Below are positions 5,772-7,296 of a stretch of 7,296 nt of DNA, one piece after another; positions within the stretch are counted from its first letter, which is position 1; every line of letters starts with the position of its first letter. Where the stretch lies: NCBI GenBank assembly GCA_016196565.1, contig JACPXK010000062.1:1-7296 (forward strand), written 5' to 3'. This stretch comes from Candidatus Omnitrophota bacterium (GTDB taxonomy: Bacteria; Omnitrophota; Omnitrophia; Omnitrophales; Aquincolibacteriaceae). The position numbers and the translations under genes are program-made. The notes under the pieces are model-generated. The model saw only the letters and a program-made list of their open reading frames with translations, made no database searches and had not been told where the DNA came from.

Positions 5772-6734
5772 TTACACTGCTTCAAGCAGCATCACCTGGA
5801 TATTCACTCCGGATTTAACCGTGATGCTTTTGTCCACCTTCACGCTTCGTAAGTCTTGCGATGCCTGGTTGGTCAAGTTGTCAGCGAGATTGACACGCAT
5901 TTGGTCCTGAAGGCTGTAAGGGTCCTGGCTTCTGCCGCCGACAAACAAGGACGCGCCGGCAAGAAGAGTTTCCCCAATCGCTTTGAGGACCTTCGTGTCT
6001 GTATGCTTATTCACTTTCCCTTTGATCCCGCTTGAGCCATCCTCCGATAACGCAATCGCCCGGATGCGAAGCTCGCGCCCATCCGGAAAAATCAAAAGGT
6101 CAAACCGTACATTGATCCGGTCCACTGATTTAAGAACATTGACCTCACCTAAAAATTTGGAATCTTTCGGGATGATTACTTTGTCTTTTAGAATGAAGTC
6201 TTTTGGAAGGATGGCCGTGACAGGCGCTGCGACATTAAAAGAAAAAACACGGTCTGAAAGAAGTGCCGGAATTTTAGTACCGGATGGGACCCCAAGCTTG
6301 ATCTCTTCTTCCCGGACTCTTGTGGAAGAATCCGGTTCCGGTCTTTCCGGTTTTTCAACAAAAACTGCAATACTTGTGTCGTACTTCCGTTTCTGCGAAA
6401 CATTTTGCCGGCTGTCATTTTGCCGGACCCGCGAAGCCTTCCCTTTAGCGGATGAATCAATGGCGCGTTCCATCGATTGAGTTGTGATAACTAACCGGCT
6501 TTCTTCTGCCTTAGGCGCAGGTTTCTCAATTTGTTTTTTGGAAGGTTTATAGAAAAGGAGCGCCGAAAGAATAAAAACGCCGGCGACGACCAGGCCAAGC
6601 CGTATCCATTTCTTTTCCAGGAGATCCCGGACAAACCCTGCCGCCTTTTTTGAACTCTTCAGCTCATCGAAAAATTCCGGCTCCGGCGGAGGTGGCAGAT
6701 CACTCGGTTTTTTGTCGTTTCTTTTCTTCAACAT
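5772..6734 (-). CDS. VirB10/TrbI-family T4SS envelope protein
   Basis: A 320-residue VirB10/TrbI-like protein, the component that spans both membranes in type IV secretion and conjugation channels. Layout: a short cytosolic N-terminus with a proline cluster (DLPPPPEPE, 12-20), one transmembrane helix at about 45-62 (LGLVVAGVFILSALLFY), a polar and basic periplasmic linker (about 63-145), then the TrbI core at about 147-318. The core begins LGVPSGTKIPALLSDRVF and includes VTAILPKDFI, VIIPKDSKFLGEV, INVRFDLLIFPDGREL and the helical segment KAIGETLLAGASLFVGG that corresponds to the outer-membrane helix pair; it ends ITVKSGVNIQVMLLEAV. These order and strand patterns fit the family, though the protein is somewhat short. 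The start ATG at 6734 is chosen because GAGGAG (6749-6744) precedes it; an in-frame alternative at 6794 would extend into the preceding gene. No VirB4, VirB11 or VirD4-type ATPase is visible here, so function in a complete T4SS is inferred. Confidence 0.85.
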   Translation of the reverse strand: MLKKRNDKKPSDLPPPPEPEFFDELKSSKKAAGFVRDLLEKKWIRLGLVVAGVFILSALLFYKPSKKQIEKPAPKAEESRLVITTQSMERAIDSSAKGKASRVRQNDSRQNVSQKRKYDTSIAVFVEKPERPEPDSSTRVREEEIKLGVPSGTKIPALLSDRVFSFNVAAPVTAILPKDFILKDKVIIPKDSKFLGEVNVLKSVDRINVRFDLLIFPDGRELRIRAIALSEDGSSGIKGKVNKHTDTKVLKAIGETLLAGASLFVGGRSQDPYSLQDQMRVNLADNLTNQASQDLRSVKVDKSITVKSGVNIQVMLLEAV

Positions 6735-6743
6735 TCCAAAACT

Positions 6744-6749
6744 CTCCTC
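6744..6749 (-). promoter_or_regulatory. Shine-Dalgarno fixing the VirB10-like start
   Basis: GAGGAG on the minus strand, 9 nt before ATG 6734, overlaps the TGA stop of the 57-residue gene (6750-6748). It favours the 320-residue product over the 340-residue extension and suggests translation coupled to the preceding gene. Confidence 0.65.
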
Positions 6750-6921
6750 ATTTATTTCCCTTAAGCTTCCATTCATGGTTAGGATCCGGAACAAAGACCG
6801 AGTGCTCGCTCTTTAAGTGCCTTACCCAGAAAACCACATACCAGCCACCGCGGACCTTGACGCGGTAACAGCTGACATGGCCGTCATCAAAAATGTCTTC
6901 CCAAGCGCGTGAGTTCTTCAT
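6748..6921 (-). CDS. Small aromatic-rich protein of unknown function (57 aa)
   Basis: I do not recognise this protein. It is 57 residues, with no signal peptide or membrane helix. The core looks like a small beta-sheet with aromatic and charged alternation: HVSCYRVKVRGGWYVVFWVRH, then SEHSVFVPDPNHEWKLKG. This reads like two or three antiparallel strands. The start is taken as ATG 6921 because AAGGAG sits at 6937-6932, 10 nt upstream. An in-frame ATG at 6945 overlaps the upstream stop as ATGA and would add eight residues (MSTRRKQN); translational coupling could favour that one. The stop overlaps the ribosome site of the VirB10-like gene. Packed between two secretion-type genes, it is probably co-expressed with them; function cannot be stated. 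Confidence 0.6.
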   Translation of the reverse strand: MKNSRAWEDIFDDGHVSCYRVKVRGGWYVVFWVRHLKSEHSVFVPDPNHEWKLKGNK

Positions 6922-6931
6922 GTTTTGCTTT

Positions 6932-6937
6932 CTCCTT
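6932..6937 (-). promoter_or_regulatory. Shine-Dalgarno for the 57-residue gene
   Basis: AAGGAG on the minus strand ends 10 nt before ATG 6921. It is better than anything in front of the alternative ATG at 6945, where only a weak GAG is present. Confidence 0.5.
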
Positions 6938-6941
6938 GTGC

Positions 6942-7296
6942 TCATTTGAACCACTCGAAACCTTTGATTTCTAAGTTTCTAGGTTTAGAAGTTTCGAAGG
7001 ATGAATTGTCTTCCAGAAGCCGGACGACCGGCTTTTCATCTTTGCCCATGGCCCGGTAATCAAGGGCAAGAACGCCGTATTCATAACTGTCCGGTTTGAT
7101 GACCTCGGCCAACTTCAGCTCTGATGGGATTTCAATGATGCCGGCTTCTTTCTTACCCATAAATTTCTTCTCGTAGGTCTGAATGCCGACAAAGGTCCCC
7201 AGAACCCGATAAGGTGCTTTGGAATAATTCAAAATGGAGAAACGCAGATAAATTTTGTTTGCGACTTGTGAGAGGGACAGAAGATTGAGCTGTATC
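6942..7296 (-). CDS. C-terminal part of a probable T4SS-associated beta-rich protein (5' end beyond window)
   Basis: The frame is open to the right edge, giving 117 visible residues and a TGA stop at 6944-6942. The sequence shows alternating beta strands: NKIYLRFSILNYSKAPYRVLG, FVGIQTYEKKFM, AGIIEIPSELKL, YEYGVLALDYRAM, PVVRLLEDN and NLEIKGFEWFK. A pattern of the type 'hydrophobic strand, N-x-S-x-x-P/Y' followed by further strands occurs in beta-sandwich modules such as VirB9/TrbG/TraN-type conjugation proteins. The gene directly upstream of virB10 is often virB9. The resemblance is weak and I do not claim the assignment; the diagnostic part would be beyond the edge. A TTG at 7232 could be read as a start, but nothing resembling a ribosome site precedes it and codons remain open, so a truncated larger gene is preferred. 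It overlaps a possible ATG of the next small gene as ATGA. Confidence 0.6.
   Translation of the reverse strand, partial: IQLNLLSLSQVANKIYLRFSILNYSKAPYRVLGTFVGIQTYEKKFMGKKEAGIIEIPSELKLAEVIKPDSYEYGVLALDYRAMGKDEKPVVRLLEDNSSFETSKPRNLEIKGFEWFK

Noticed and set aside
1..7296. tRNA, rRNA, CRISPR array, transposase or att repeats
   Set aside because: Nothing of these was seen on either strand; the window is almost fully occupied by protein genes with no gap above 300 bases.

Overview
The window is gene-dense and coded entirely on the minus strand, so it is read from right to left. It carries eight complete genes and two genes cut by the window edges. The organism looks like a Gram-negative (diderm) bacterium: there is a TolC-type outer-membrane channel, a periplasmic HlyD-type adaptor and a VirB10/TrbI-type envelope-spanning protein. 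Shine-Dalgarno sequences are strong (AGGAGG or GAGGAG before most genes), gaps are tiny, and base composition is moderate (mid-40s % GC by eye). I cannot name the taxon. The low-confidence impression is an uncultured diderm lineage rather than a well-studied enteric.

Right-hand block (7296 to about 5496): a conjugation or type IV secretion (T4SS)-like segment. It holds the C-terminal part of an unrecognised beta-rich protein, a 57-residue small protein, a 320-residue VirB10/TrbI-family protein with one N-terminal membrane anchor, and an 83-residue protein with the PC4/p15 single-stranded-DNA-binding signature. All are separated by 22 bp or less, or overlap. The block ends in a 9-bp perfect hairpin followed by six U, whose left arm lies in the end of the PC4-like gene.

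Left-hand block (5444 to 1): an apparent polysaccharide synthesis and export operon. In transcription order it encodes a TolC-family outer-membrane protein, an OpgH/MdoH-like membrane glycosyltransferase (GT2), an HlyD-family membrane-fusion protein, a 68-residue unknown protein, an NDP-sugar pyrophosphorylase-like nucleotidyltransferase, and a secreted protein with a carbohydrate-binding-like beta-sandwich that runs off the left edge. Three junctions overlap (4, 20 and 20 bp).

The likely joint function, inferred from order and families, is as follows. The nucleotidyltransferase makes an activated sugar. The GT2 polymerises it and threads it through the inner membrane. The HlyD and TolC proteins form the periplasmic and outer-membrane conduit. 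The secreted protein acts on or binds the product outside. What stands out is that the GT2 sits between TolC and HlyD, where an ABC, MFS or RND pump is usually expected. That suggests a synthase-driven tripartite exporter. It is the best candidate here for an undescribed system.
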